Assembly: GCF_017488845.2 (NCBI RefSeq)
Contig: NZ_CP083373.1
Span: 62,001-126,000 of the forward strand
Length of the DNA: 64,000 nucleotides
Source: Ensifer canadensis
Lineage (GTDB): Bacteria; Pseudomonadota; Alphaproteobacteria; Rhizobiales; Rhizobiaceae
Direction of reading: 5' to 3'
Part shown: piece after piece, positions 51,886-59,750 of the stretch
Layout of the letters: every line of letters begins with the position of its first letter
Numbering within the stretch: position 1 is the stretch's first letter
Notes under the pieces: generated by a model
The model's input: the letters and a program-made list of their open reading frames with translations, nothing else
Told to the model about the DNA's origin: nothing
Databases searched by the model: none
Program-made: the position numbers and the translations under genes

Positions 51886-53139
51886 GTTTGTCTTCGCGAA
51901 GACATCGTGCACAGCGTCAGGGGTTGTGCCCAGATGCTCGGCGAGCAGCCGATTGCGGACCGATCTGACTGAGTGCCGACAGGAAGTGGTCAACCCCTCG
52001 ATCGTCAAGTCCGCTTCCGTATCGAGGCCCTCCGATCGGCGGTTGAGGTTGGATGAGCCGACACGAAGAAAGTGATCATCGACCACGAGAACCTTTGAAT
52101 GGACGAGAATCTCGCGTTCATTCCCGTGGTTGTCCGGAACAACGGGATACATCACCCAAAGACGATCATCGCGGTCGGCGCGCTTCAGCTTCCGTATCAA
52201 TCGATCGCGGTTGTCGCCCATGATCAATTTTTCAAGCAGGCCATGCGAGATCCGGGTGACGAGAATGACGATCTCAGGTCCATCTTGTTCGCAAAGACGT
52301 TCCAGCAATATGTCGCCGACACCGAATGATGCGAGATACTGAGCTTCTATATATATGTGCTTACGAGCGGCGCGCAGAATGTCATGTACCAAGGTAATCG
52401 ATTCACGACGCGACCGCCGGCGATCGCCATGGGCTTCCGTGCGGGACAATGCAATTCTGCAATCGGTGAAATCCGCGACGAGACCGGGTGGCCAGAGTGT
52501 GACGGGATTTTCAAGAGGCTCGATGACCTCGCGGGTGGCGTGGAACCAGCGCCGGCGCACCAGCGCGCCGATCATCTGTGCCGCTTGTCCGTGAACGGCG
52601 GCCTGCACATCGTGGACGGGATCATAGGCCTTGCCATCGGGTGTCACGCGCTGGGGGTTGTCCGGATCGTGGCTGCAGTTATCCCATCGCCGTGCCGTCA
52701 GGTCGATTCCCCCGAGAAACGCCAGATTTGCATCCACAGTCACAAGCTTCTGGTGGTGGGAGCCAAAAAACGGATGACGAAGGTCGAAGGCGATTCTGAC
52801 CCGTTCGTGTTCAAGAATACCTTGTTTTCGGAATATCTTGAGCGATTTTCCTGAATAGAGCGGGCCAAAACCCCAGACGAGTATTCGAACTTCGAGGTCT
52901 GGGTTCGACGCGAGAACGCGTCCCAGTAATTCTGCAAGGCTCTCAGGGCGCTCGGAGCCGGGTTCAAGGATGATGTCGGGATTAAAGTCCCAGCCTACGA
53001 TCCAAATCTCCCTTCGAGCGCGTTCAAATGCGCTGCGCACCTGCTTGAAGTAATCTGCAGCGTCGACAAGGATCGATATCCTGTCCGCAATCTCGGTTCT
53101 CCAGACATTGTCGCCCGCTTTGAATATAGATGCACTCAT
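51688..53139 (-). CDS. Phospholipase D-family protein, cardiolipin synthase B-like
   Basis: The 483-residue protein has two HKD motifs, HHQKLVTVDANLAFLGG and HSKVLVVDDHFLRVGSSNLN, and IWIVGWDFNPDIILEPG near the start, as in ClsB/YbhO-type enzymes that make or exchange phosphatidyl groups. E. coli encodes ClsB next to YbhN and YbhP, and here the YbhN homologue is convergent. There is no signal peptide. It starts about 60 bases after a small gene with a stress-type promoter and is probably cotranscribed with it. Confidence 0.9.
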   Translation of the reverse strand: MSASIFKAGDNVWRTEIADRISILVDAADYFKQVRSAFERARREIWIVGWDFNPDIILEPGSERPESLAELLGRVLASNPDLEVRILVWGFGPLYSGKSLKIFRKQGILEHERVRIAFDLRHPFFGSHHQKLVTVDANLAFLGGIDLTARRWDNCSHDPDNPQRVTPDGKAYDPVHDVQAAVHGQAAQMIGALVRRRWFHATREVIEPLENPVTLWPPGLVADFTDCRIALSRTEAHGDRRRSRRESITLVHDILRAARKHIYIEAQYLASFGVGDILLERLCEQDGPEIVILVTRISHGLLEKLIMGDNRDRLIRKLKRADRDDRLWVMYPVVPDNHGNEREILVHSKVLVVDDHFLRVGSSNLNRRSEGLDTEADLTIEGLTTSCRHSVRSVRNRLLAEHLGTTPDAVHDVFAKTNSLMETIRRLNKSARGLRHFDIDITRGPTKEIAGTTLIDPRKPFHPLVWLRSRAKHVISRLLGLWA

Positions 53140-53198
53140 CGGAAAAACACCGGTTTCCCATCGCTTCTTTACTCGGCGACGAAGACAACGGCCGTGTC

Positions 53199-53387
53199 TT
53201 AAAAATAACGCCTTAATTGGTCGGCTTCTTCTTCAAGTAAATTCGCGACATCGTCTATCGGCATGTGGGTAGCGCAAAGGTGAACTGCGCACTCCAAGAA
53301 ACGTATTGATGAACGACGCAAATAGGCTTCTCGTTCGCTCTCAGCGAGTTGTTTTATAATTCGATACTTTTTTCCATCGTCTGTCAT
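53199..53387 (-). CDS. Small hypothetical protein (62 aa)
   Basis: Starts MTDDGKKYRIIKQLAESERE and continues YLRRSSIRFLECAVHLCATH, ending in a leucine and acid-rich helix. It looks like a compact helical protein, possibly DUF-type. The upstream stress promoter (53,431-53,455) and the short distance to the phospholipase D gene support it being real. Confidence 0.5.
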   Translation of the reverse strand: MTDDGKKYRIIKQLAESEREAYLRRSSIRFLECAVHLCATHMPIDDVANLLEEEADQLRRYF

Positions 53388-53423
53388 GGCACCAAACCTT
53401 GAACACACATCTAGCTGCCGAAT

Positions 53424-53831
53424 CTACCACAACCGTGTTGGCTTGAAGTTGTTCCCGGGCGCCCTGCTAAATACACCTCGGGTTAAGTGGGAGGGCCACT
53501 TTCGGGCAATCTCTGCCAGAATTGCATTCCCGATGACCGAGGAACGAGAGGGAACCGAACGGCTGCGTTGCGCAGCCAACAGCACGGCAAATGCTGCGGC
53601 TGCGGCCGCAGCTCCGAAAAGGAGTGTTGATGCGCGAGGATCGACCCGGGCAGACGGTCTATCAACATCGTATCCAGCTTCTTTGAGCTTCTGCCGAAGA
53701 TCGGCCAGCTCCCTACGCAAGTGCTGAATTTGCTTTGCCTGGCTCATGGGTTTTTGTTCGCCCACAGATCCTGAAGCCGTGTCGATGACACCCTTTGGTA
53801 TGGTTTCTCCGATCCGCGTTGGTTTCGCCAT
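53424..53831 (-). CDS. Hypothetical protein with coiled coil and membrane segment (135 aa)
   Basis: Starts MAKPTRIGETIPKGVIDTAS. A heptad-like stretch KQIQHLRRELADLRQKLKEA (about residues 32-51) is followed by one hydrophobic helix STLLFGAAAAAAAFAVLLAA (about 67-88). It resembles short membrane-anchored proteins of rhizobia with a coiled coil on one side. AAGGATAGG precedes ATG 53,831. It follows the DUF982 gene by 14 bases, so they share the promoter at 54,211-54,235. Confidence 0.6.
   Translation of the reverse strand: MAKPTRIGETIPKGVIDTASGSVGEQKPMSQAKQIQHLRRELADLRQKLKEAGYDVDRPSARVDPRASTLLFGAAAAAAAFAVLLAAQRSRSVPSRSSVIGNAILAEIARKWPSHLTRGVFSRAPGNNFKPTRLW
53431..53455 (-). promoter_or_regulatory. 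EcfG-type promoter (GGAAC-N16-GGTT)
   Basis: GGAAC 53455-53451 and GGTT 53434-53431, about 44 bases before the small gene that precedes the phospholipase D gene; it lies in the last codons of the gene at 53,424-53,831. Confidence 0.65.
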
Positions 53832-53845
53832 CGTCCTATCCTTGA

Positions 53846-54154
53846 TCATTTATGCTGTGAGGAAAAAGCCGTACCATCGGTTACCCGCGGCGGCACTGGA
53901 GAGAGCGCCGAAAGTTTTGCGCCCGCCTCCAGGCAGGCAGCGATGAAGTGCTCGCGGGCGACAGCAGCAGGAGCTCTACCATTAAGAGCGGCCCGGCAGG
54001 TGAGGCAGCACTGCCTATATTGCTCCCCATCAATCCGCGGCCACCCGTCCTGAACCAGAGCGAAGGCCTCGTTGACCGACGAAACCGTATGCTCTTTTCC
54101 ATTCGGCAAGTTTATGTGAAGCGGTGTGGACCATATGAGTTCGGTATAGATCAT
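53846..54154 (-). CDS. DUF982 protein (102 aa)
   Basis: WSTPLHINLPNGKEHTVSSV, EAFALVQDGWP, YRQCCLTCRAALNGRAPAAV and AREHFIAACLEAGAKLS follow the DUF982 pattern; this is the third member in the window. GGAG seven bases before ATG 54,154 sets the start. First gene of a two-gene operon under a perfect stress-type promoter. Confidence 0.82.
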   Translation of the reverse strand: MIYTELIWSTPLHINLPNGKEHTVSSVNEAFALVQDGWPRIDGEQYRQCCLTCRAALNGRAPAAVAREHFIAACLEAGAKLSALSPVPPRVTDGTAFSSQHK

Positions 54155-54210
54155 TTGTCGCTCCGAGGGCTCGACCCGCGGTAACGCGGGAAACAACATG
54201 GTTGCCACCC

Positions 54211-54235
54211 AACGCCGCAAGGGCCAGGAGGTTCC
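54211..54235 (-). promoter_or_regulatory. EcfG-type promoter, perfect (GGAAC-N16-CGTT)
   Basis: GGAAC 54235-54231 and CGTT 54214-54211, about 57 bases before the DUF982 gene. Its -35 is 24 bases from that of the divergent site at 54,260. Confidence 0.8.
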
Positions 54236-54259
54236 CACCCCACAACAGCATTTCTCCTT

Positions 54260-54284
54260 GGAACACATAGAGCGCTATTGAGTT
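54260..54284 (+). promoter_or_regulatory. EcfG-type promoter (GGAAC-N16-AGTT)
   Basis: GGAAC 54260-54264 and AGTT 54281-54284, about 48 bases before the small exported protein gene. Confidence 0.68.
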
Positions 54285-54332
54285 CGACAGATGTTTAAAA
54301 CGGCATTTTGCCGATTCCAAAGGAGAAATACG

Positions 54333-54587
54333 ATGTTACTTCGATCAGTAGCCGCAATAGTGTTCGTCGCTGCAGCCGTGACCCCCGCGGTGGCCCAGCA
54401 GGACATCGTGTGCGACGAAGCTTCAATCATGAAACTTGAGCAGGGACTTGGTCAAATTCCCGACGGGGCAAAAAAGATTGAATCGGCAAAAGAGATAACT
54501 ATGGCCAAGGAAGCTATGGCGGCAAATGACATTGAAAAATGCAAATCGCATCTTGGAAATGCGGTCAAAGGCATGGATGCGATGTAA
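54333..54587 (+). CDS. Small exported two-cysteine protein, copy 2 (84 aa)
   Basis: Signal peptide MLLRSVAAIVFVAAAVTPAV with cleavage after AQ, then DIVCDEASIMKLEQGL, KEITMAKEAMAANDIEKCK and SHLGNAVKGMDAM. It shares with copy 1 (27,145) the length, the pattern QxDIxCxxAxxxKLE, MAKxAxAxND, KCKxH and NAxKGxDxM, and the promoter type. AAAGGAG lies eight bases before ATG 54,333. A helical periplasmic protein with one possible disulfide; function unknown. Confidence 0.72.
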   Translation: MLLRSVAAIVFVAAAVTPAVAQQDIVCDEASIMKLEQGLGQIPDGAKKIESAKEITMAKEAMAANDIEKCKSHLGNAVKGMDAM

Positions 54588-54796
54588 CCGATACCGGAGG
54601 GCGCGATCGGGTTCGCGCCCTCCGTGTTCAGCCCGAAACGTTCCCGGGATAAGTACTGGTTCAACCCCGTGTGAGCCGATATATGGCGGGTCAATGCGAA
54701 TCGGGGAGACCAGACCTTGGACGAGACCCCATCACGTTTCGCTCAATTAACCTAACAGGCCTTGTATAATCTGCAGCCCTGCTTGGAGATGGGGAA

Positions 54797-57046
54797 ATGA
54801 GTTTGGTTGAGACGACAGGATCGAATGATGCGGGGTTGGCATTCACACGATCTGAAAAAATCCAGCTGGCGCTAAAACTCGTTTTACCTGTCGTAGCCGG
54901 TGCTTTCCTGATGGCTGCGATCTACGCATCTGTGTACTGGTCGGCGGGCGGCGCCGATGATGTCGCAGCCGCGCGCCAGACCCGCCTGTTCCAGTTGGTG
55001 ATCTCAAAACTGAGGATGGAGCTTGCTCACGAACAGGAAAGCGTGACGGTCTGGGACGACGCCATTGATGCCGTAACCGCCCAAACGAGAGACCAGGAAT
55101 GGCTCGACATGAACCTCGGGCGGTGGATGCACACGTACTTCGGACACGATGGTGCTTTCGTACTGTCACCGGCCGGGCGCCCCGTTTATGCTTTCTGGCG
55201 CGCAGAACGGCGCGGGCCAGAGGCCTTCGACGAAGTCGCCGATGCCGCCATGCCCATGATCAGAAACTTAAAATTGAGGCTCGCCGCAGGCGACGAGAGC
55301 GGCATCACGCAACAAGTCCTTTCCATCGGGGAGAGCGACTTTGTGGTGATTGATGCAAGGCCGGCGGTGATCAGTGTCAAACCCATCGTTTCTGATACGG
55401 GCAATCGCACGCAGGCGCCAGATGAGATCTACCTTCATGTCGCGGTGCGCTACCTGGATCGTCGCTATCTAACGACGCTTGGTGAAGAATATGCTTTCGA
55501 TGATCTACAGTTCCACAATGGAATTATTGGTGATCAATCGAGGGCGACGGCACCGTTAACCACACGTTCGGGTCAGGTGGCCGGTTACTTTTCTTGGTCA
55601 CCTTTCTCGCCCGGAGCCGACTTGATTCGAGAGACCACTCCCATCCTAGCAGCGACCACAGCGTTGATTTTGGCTTTGACAGTCTCAATGGGTGCCTCAA
55701 TCTGGAACCGGTCGCGGCGCTTGAAAACGAGCCAGGCACAATTGAACCATCTTGCCTTTCACGACGGATTGACAGGGTTGGCCAACCGGCGAACGTTTCA
55801 CCGACGCCTTGCTGAAAGGCTCAACGGCGCGAGCAAGCCGCGTGAACTTGCAGTTCTGTACATGGATCTGGACCGCTTCAAGCAGGTCAACGATATGCTT
55901 GGACACCCAGTCGGCGACGCATTGATCATAGCGGTGGCTAAACGATTGAATGAGGCCGCCGGACTTGCCGAAACAGTTGCGCGCATTGGTGGAGATGAAT
56001 TCACTGCAATCATAGCCCATACAAACCGGCAGGATGTCGAAAAACAATGTCAGCGGCTGATCGACGCGATCCAGGAACCCTTCGAGGTCAAGGGGCACCC
56101 CATTCGAATTGGGCTCAGCATCGGCGTGTCCATGTTGGGAAGTGCGCGTGGCACTCAACACAAATCGGCGGACGAAATGATGCGCGAGGCCGATATCGCC
56201 CTCTATCACGCCAAGGGCGCGGGACGGAACTGCTATGCCATCTTTGGCGCGCACATGGACGAACTGATCAAAATGCGCCGCGAGCTCGAGCGAGATCTAC
56301 GCGCTGCTCTCGAAGCAAAGGATCAGTTGGAAATCCATTACCAGCCGGTCTATTCCGCACTGGGCCGCCAGATTACGGGCGTCGAAGCCCTGTTAAGGTG
56401 GAGGCATCCTCTCAAAGGTTTGATACCGCCGGATATGTTCATCGGTCTTGCAGAGGAAATTGGGATTATTGAAAAGGTTGGCTCCCTTGTCCTTAAGGAG
56501 GCCTGCACTGCCGCCTTGCCATGGGAGGGCCTCGGACTTTCCGTCAACGCGTCGGCGCTTGAGATGCGGAACCCGAACTATGCCCGCAATGTGCTGGCCA
56601 TTCTTGATGAACTGAAATTCAAGCCGGAGAGACTGGAAATCGAAATCACCGAGACAGCGCTTGTCGATGAAGACGGGCAGTGCGAGAAGAACATACGCGC
56701 ACTTAGAGCGGCGGGCGTTCGCTTCGCTCTTGATGATTTTGGCACGGGTTTTTCTTCATTCGGGCGCCTACAGCGTCTGGAAGTCGACCGTATAAAGATT
56801 GACCGTTCTTTCGTGAATGGTTTCGGAACACCGGGGGGAAACGAGGAAATTGTTCAGGCAATCATAGGTCTGGCGCACGCCAAGGGGCTGAAGACGACCG
56901 CCGAAGGGATCGAAACAATCGAGCAACAAGAGGCGCTGTGCCGCTTGGGATGCGACGACCTACAGGGTTTTCTGTTATCTCGCCCCGTGCCATCGCAGGT
57001 CATTGCTAAGATTCTGCAGCAGCGCGGATCGACCATTGAGACGTAG
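54797..57046 (+). CDS. CHASE4-GGDEF-EAL cyclic-di-GMP enzyme
   Basis: The 749-residue protein has a membrane helix (about residues 33-53), a periplasmic CHASE4-type sensor (LAHEQESVTVWDDAIDAVTA, MHTYFGHDGAFVLSPAG), and a second helix (about 290-310). A GGDEF domain with intact VARIGGDEFTAII and an EAL domain with VEALLRWRHP, EIEITETAL and FALDDFGTGFSSF follow. Both catalytic signatures look intact, so it could make or break c-di-GMP depending on the signal. No stress-type promoter; it stands alone. Confidence 0.93.
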   Translation: MSLVETTGSNDAGLAFTRSEKIQLALKLVLPVVAGAFLMAAIYASVYWSAGGADDVAAARQTRLFQLVISKLRMELAHEQESVTVWDDAIDAVTAQTRDQEWLDMNLGRWMHTYFGHDGAFVLSPAGRPVYAFWRAERRGPEAFDEVADAAMPMIRNLKLRLAAGDESGITQQVLSIGESDFVVIDARPAVISVKPIVSDTGNRTQAPDEIYLHVAVRYLDRRYLTTLGEEYAFDDLQFHNGIIGDQSRATAPLTTRSGQVAGYFSWSPFSPGADLIRETTPILAATTALILALTVSMGASIWNRSRRLKTSQAQLNHLAFHDGLTGLANRRTFHRRLAERLNGASKPRELAVLYMDLDRFKQVNDMLGHPVGDALIIAVAKRLNEAAGLAETVARIGGDEFTAIIAHTNRQDVEKQCQRLIDAIQEPFEVKGHPIRIGLSIGVSMLGSARGTQHKSADEMMREADIALYHAKGAGRNCYAIFGAHMDELIKMRRELERDLRAALEAKDQLEIHYQPVYSALGRQITGVEALLRWRHPLKGLIPPDMFIGLAEEIGIIEKVGSLVLKEACTAALPWEGLGLSVNASALEMRNPNYARNVLAILDELKFKPERLEIEITETALVDEDGQCEKNIRALRAAGVRFALDDFGTGFSSFGRLQRLEVDRIKIDRSFVNGFGTPGGNEEIVQAIIGLAHAKGLKTTAEGIETIEQQEALCRLGCDDLQGFLLSRPVPSQVIAKILQQRGSTIET

Positions 57047-57099
57047 GCCCATCGAAAACCAACGTGCCCGTGTTGTGCATTGAAGGTGCCAATAGCACC

Positions 57100-57714
57100 T
57101 TAACGCGAAGGCGGAGTAAGCGCACGAACGTCACCTTTCGAGTGAAGGAAATCGGCGGTCGTGCAGAGGGTCAACTGCGCCGAAAACCGTTCGCCTAACA
57201 AGCGAAGCGCGGCATCATGCGTCTGGTCAGCGCCGCTACAAACGGCATCTTCGAGCACAAGGACCCGGTAGCCGAGATCGACGGCGCCGAGCACAGTCGC
57301 GAGGACGCAAACGTCCGTTTCCCCACCCGTCAGCACCACTGTATCCACCCCGCATTGTTGCAGTGATTGATGAAGTTGGCCTTCGAGCCAAGGTGAGTAG
57401 ATGCGTTTGTCGATGATCCTTGCCGGCGGAACAAGTCGGGCCAAGCAAGCTGGAAGCTCCAACAATTCTCTGGGCAGATGCTCCCCTGTCATCATCCACC
57501 ATTTTGCGTAGTATTGAGCCCACATGCCCGGTGCGTCCTGCGCGCGTTCCGGTGGGATGAAACGGGTAAAAATGGTCTGGTCTGGAAAATTGGCGGAGAC
57601 CTCCGCGACATTGGGTAGTACCCTGGACATCCATTCCACTCTCCACGGCGTGTCCTCATTGAAGAGCCGTTGCATGTCAATGCAGAGATGCTTCCAGTTA
57701 CGAGCCAAGTTCAA
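57100..57714 (-). CDS. Isochorismatase-family cysteine hydrolase
   Basis: A 204-residue hydrolase with the catalytic triad of the family: Asp in LCIDMQRLF, Lys in DKRIYSPW and Cys in GGETDVCVLATVLGA. Family members cleave isochorismate, nicotinamide or similar amides and N-carbamoyl compounds. AVDLGYRVLVLEDAVCS is the usual conserved strand. Substrate unknown. A stress-type promoter lies 47-71 bases upstream. Confidence 0.87.
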   Translation of the reverse strand: MNLARNWKHLCIDMQRLFNEDTPWRVEWMSRVLPNVAEVSANFPDQTIFTRFIPPERAQDAPGMWAQYYAKWWMMTGEHLPRELLELPACLARLVPPARIIDKRIYSPWLEGQLHQSLQQCGVDTVVLTGGETDVCVLATVLGAVDLGYRVLVLEDAVCSGADQTHDAALRLLGERFSAQLTLCTTADFLHSKGDVRALTPPSR

Positions 57715-57760
57715 ATCTCCCTCCGAGCTTGCCGGCGGTCGTCCGGCGCATCATCCTTCG

Positions 57761-57785
57761 AACTCAATTTGTGTATGATCGTTCC
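57761..57785 (-). promoter_or_regulatory. EcfG-type promoter (GGAAC-N16-AGTT)
   Basis: GGAAC 57785-57781 and AGTT 57764-57761, before the isochorismatase-family gene. Confidence 0.62.
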
Positions 57786-58160
57786 CTGAGAATGTGCGGG
57801 GTAGCGAGCCGGCCTTGCACCAAAATCGCTCAAGCCTAGTGCCTTTAATTTTTCACGTAGTGACGCCCACCCTGCAAACAGCGGATTACGTCGAGGGGCG
57901 ACCGCGAGCAGGCTGAAACCGCCTCGCAATTGGTCTCTCGCGAACTATGGTCAGCTAAGTTTTGGGAAAGGGAACATTGAACATCGAACGCCGTTGTTCG
58001 GAGATCGCTGGTGTAAAAGCGAGAAAGGCCAGCTCGTCGACCGAACCAACGCGGCAGCGGTCCAACCTCACGGTGTTTGGCTGAGCTTTCGAATCTGGAG
58101 GGGAGGAATGACGGATGCATGAGCCAAGCCTTGCGCCCTCGGTGAGACTGGAGTGCGTCG
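57786..58160. other. Intergenic stretch with one promoter
   Basis: Only the site at 57,971-57,995 was recognised. A minus-strand frame at 57,711-57,929 spans the upstream promoter and is not accepted as a gene. Confidence 0.35.
57971..57995 (+). promoter_or_regulatory. EcfG-type promoter, perfect (GGAAC-N16-CGTT)
   Basis: GGAAC 57971-57975 and CGTT 57992-57995. The nearest gene is the GFA-family protein at 58,161, leaving a leader of about 160 bases in which I see no other gene. Confidence 0.7.
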
Positions 58161-58550
58161 ATGATCAACCGGCTTGGTAGCTGTCGTTGCGGTCAGGTCA
58201 AATACGAAGTCCGCGGGCCGCCGTTGCGGGTCGGGATTTGCCATTGCAAGGATTGTCGACAGGAAAGCGGCTCGGCGTTCACTTTTTTTGGTGTTTGGCC
58301 GCAAAGCGTATTCGACGCAGCTGGTGATACAGTGCTCTACGAAGGACGAAGGTTCTGTCCTCGATGTGGCTCCAGGATGTTCAGCTGCGAGGGGAATGAA
58401 GTCGAGATCAAACTGGGTACGCTGGCCGATGCGCCAACTTCACATCTGCCCACTTATGAACTCTGGGTCAAACGCCGCGAACCATGGTTGCTTCCGATCG
58501 ATGGAGCCGAGCAACATTGGGAGAATCGCCGACCCCCATCAGTCGATTGA
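58161..58550 (+). CDS. GFA/CENP-V family zinc protein
   Basis: The 129-residue protein has the cysteine set of the glutathione-dependent formaldehyde-activating (GFA) fold: GSCRCGQVKYEV, CHCKDCRQESGSAF and FCPRCGSRMF, which bind two zinc ions. Members condense glutathione with formaldehyde or act on other aldehydes, though most are uncharacterised. The role would fit the aldehyde-oxidising operon at 15,044. The start is given by the family N-terminus. Confidence 0.85.
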   Translation: MINRLGSCRCGQVKYEVRGPPLRVGICHCKDCRQESGSAFTFFGVWPQSVFDAAGDTVLYEGRRFCPRCGSRMFSCEGNEVEIKLGTLADAPTSHLPTYELWVKRREPWLLPIDGAEQHWENRRPPSVD

Positions 58551-58715
58551 GGTTTCTCTGTTAGCCGCGCCAGCCGTCCGGGTTTTTGACGCAAGCGCGG
58601 AGCTCGGTTGCATTTGGAGAAGTGTCCCATAGCCCAAGCTTGGCCGATGAGCCAGCACCACTGCGCCCCGTGATACGCGGGGGCACGGCGGTGGCTGGCT
58701 CACGTTGTTGCAGGT

Positions 58716-59210
58716 TTAAGCTGCCTTTGCCTTCATATTTGCCGCACTAAGCGCTAACTGGGTTAATTTCTTGTCCGTAGCACCTTCCTCCTGAAGGGTG
58801 GCGTCGAGCAAGGCGACTGCGTCCTTAAGACCCAACTGTTGGGCCCAGGTTTTCAGCGTGCCGTATCGGGCAATTTCGTAATGCTCAACTGCCTGGGCAG
58901 CAGAGATGAGGCCAGCGTCGATCGCCGGTGAGCCTTTGAACTCTTCGATGATCTCCTCTCCCTCAGCAATCAAACCCTGGACCGCCTCACAGGTCTTGCC
59001 CTGGGCACGTTTCCCGATGAGTTCAAAGACTTGCTGGAGCCGTTCCACATGCCCCTCCGTCTCGTCTTTATGCTTCTCGAACGCGGCCTTGGTGTCACTT
59101 GACTGGGCGGCACGGGCCATCTTCGGCAGCGCCTTCAAGATCTGACGTTCTGCGTAGTAGATATCCTTCAGAGTCTCGTGAAAAAGCTTCTCCAGATTTG
59201 CTTCAGCCAT
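58716..59210 (-). CDS. Ferritin-like DUF892 (YciF-type) protein
   Basis: The 164-residue four-helix protein starts MAEANLEKLFHETLKDIYYA and contains AERQILKALPKMARAAQSSD, KDETEGHVERLQQVFELIGK and AVEHYEIARYGTLKTWA, with the Glu/His ligands of a di-metal site. YciF-type proteins are among the most strongly stress-induced in enterobacteria and alphaproteobacteria. AAGGAGG seven bases before ATG 59,210 fixes the start; the frame upstream runs through the promoter. Confidence 0.9.
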   Translation of the reverse strand: MAEANLEKLFHETLKDIYYAERQILKALPKMARAAQSSDTKAAFEKHKDETEGHVERLQQVFELIGKRAQGKTCEAVQGLIAEGEEIIEEFKGSPAIDAGLISAAQAVEHYEIARYGTLKTWAQQLGLKDAVALLDATLQEEGATDKKLTQLALSAANMKAKAA

Positions 59211-59237
59211 GTGTTCCTCCTTGGTTGAGGATACTCT

Positions 59238-59262
59238 AACCTGACTTGCAGCAAAAAGTTCC
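59238..59262 (-). promoter_or_regulatory. EcfG-type promoter (GGAAC-N16-GGTT)
   Basis: GGAAC 59262-59258 and GGTT 59241-59238, 28 bases before the ferritin-like gene. Confidence 0.68.
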
Positions 59263-59321
59263 GGCCTCGTGTGCAGATCGATCACAGCCTGGCTCTTCGG
59301 CCTCCGCGAACGGGACCATTC

Positions 59322-59346
59322 GGAACCTATCTCTCGCGATGAAGTT
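59322..59346 (+). promoter_or_regulatory. EcfG-type promoter (GGAAC-N16-AGTT)
   Basis: GGAAC 59322-59326 and AGTT 59343-59346, about 74 bases before the DUF6894-like gene. Confidence 0.6.
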
Positions 59347-59419
59347 ATCTTGGTAGGCTACAACCAAGCCACCCTGGCGACATCTCGCCAACAACGCCGT
59401 TATCGGGCGGAGATTAGGC

Positions 59420-59722
59420 ATGCCGTTGTTTTACTTCAGGACGACCGATCAAGAGGGGTTTAGTGCCGATGATCGTGGCTTCGAGTTCCCTGACGAAAAA
59501 GCCGCCCTCGCAGAGGCGAAGGTAACACTTGCTGAAATGGCAGCCGATGGACTGCCGCTAGATCCCGTGTCGATGATTAGCGTGCAGGTCATGAACGAAG
59601 ACCGTATTTTGCTGCTGGAAATGCGGCTCGTCTTGGAGATAATTCCTAACACGAACTGGTCCGACACTGGCAACGACAGGCTCTCCGATTTACTTGAGTC
59701 GCGACAGGGCCGCGGAACATAG
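59420..59722 (+). CDS. DUF6894-like small protein (100 aa)
   Basis: MPLFYFRTTDQEGFSADDRG followed by EFPDEKAALAEAKVTLAEMA matches the short rhizobial family with the start MPxYYFxxxD and a conserved E-x-D-x-x-A-A-x-x-E-A helix (annotated DUF6894). It has an alpha/beta layout without catalytic motif. Function unknown. A stress-type promoter lies upstream. Confidence 0.72.
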   Translation: MPLFYFRTTDQEGFSADDRGFEFPDEKAALAEAKVTLAEMAADGLPLDPVSMISVQVMNEDRILLLEMRLVLEIIPNTNWSDTGNDRLSDLLESRQGRGT

Positions 59723-59750
59723 AGCTGTTTCAAAGGAAGATGGCCAACAC

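Noticed and set aside
57711..57929. Minus-strand open frame of 72 codons upstream of the isochorismatase gene
   Set aside because: It contains the GGAAC-N16-AGTT promoter and overlaps the downstream start; no ribosome site or family match.
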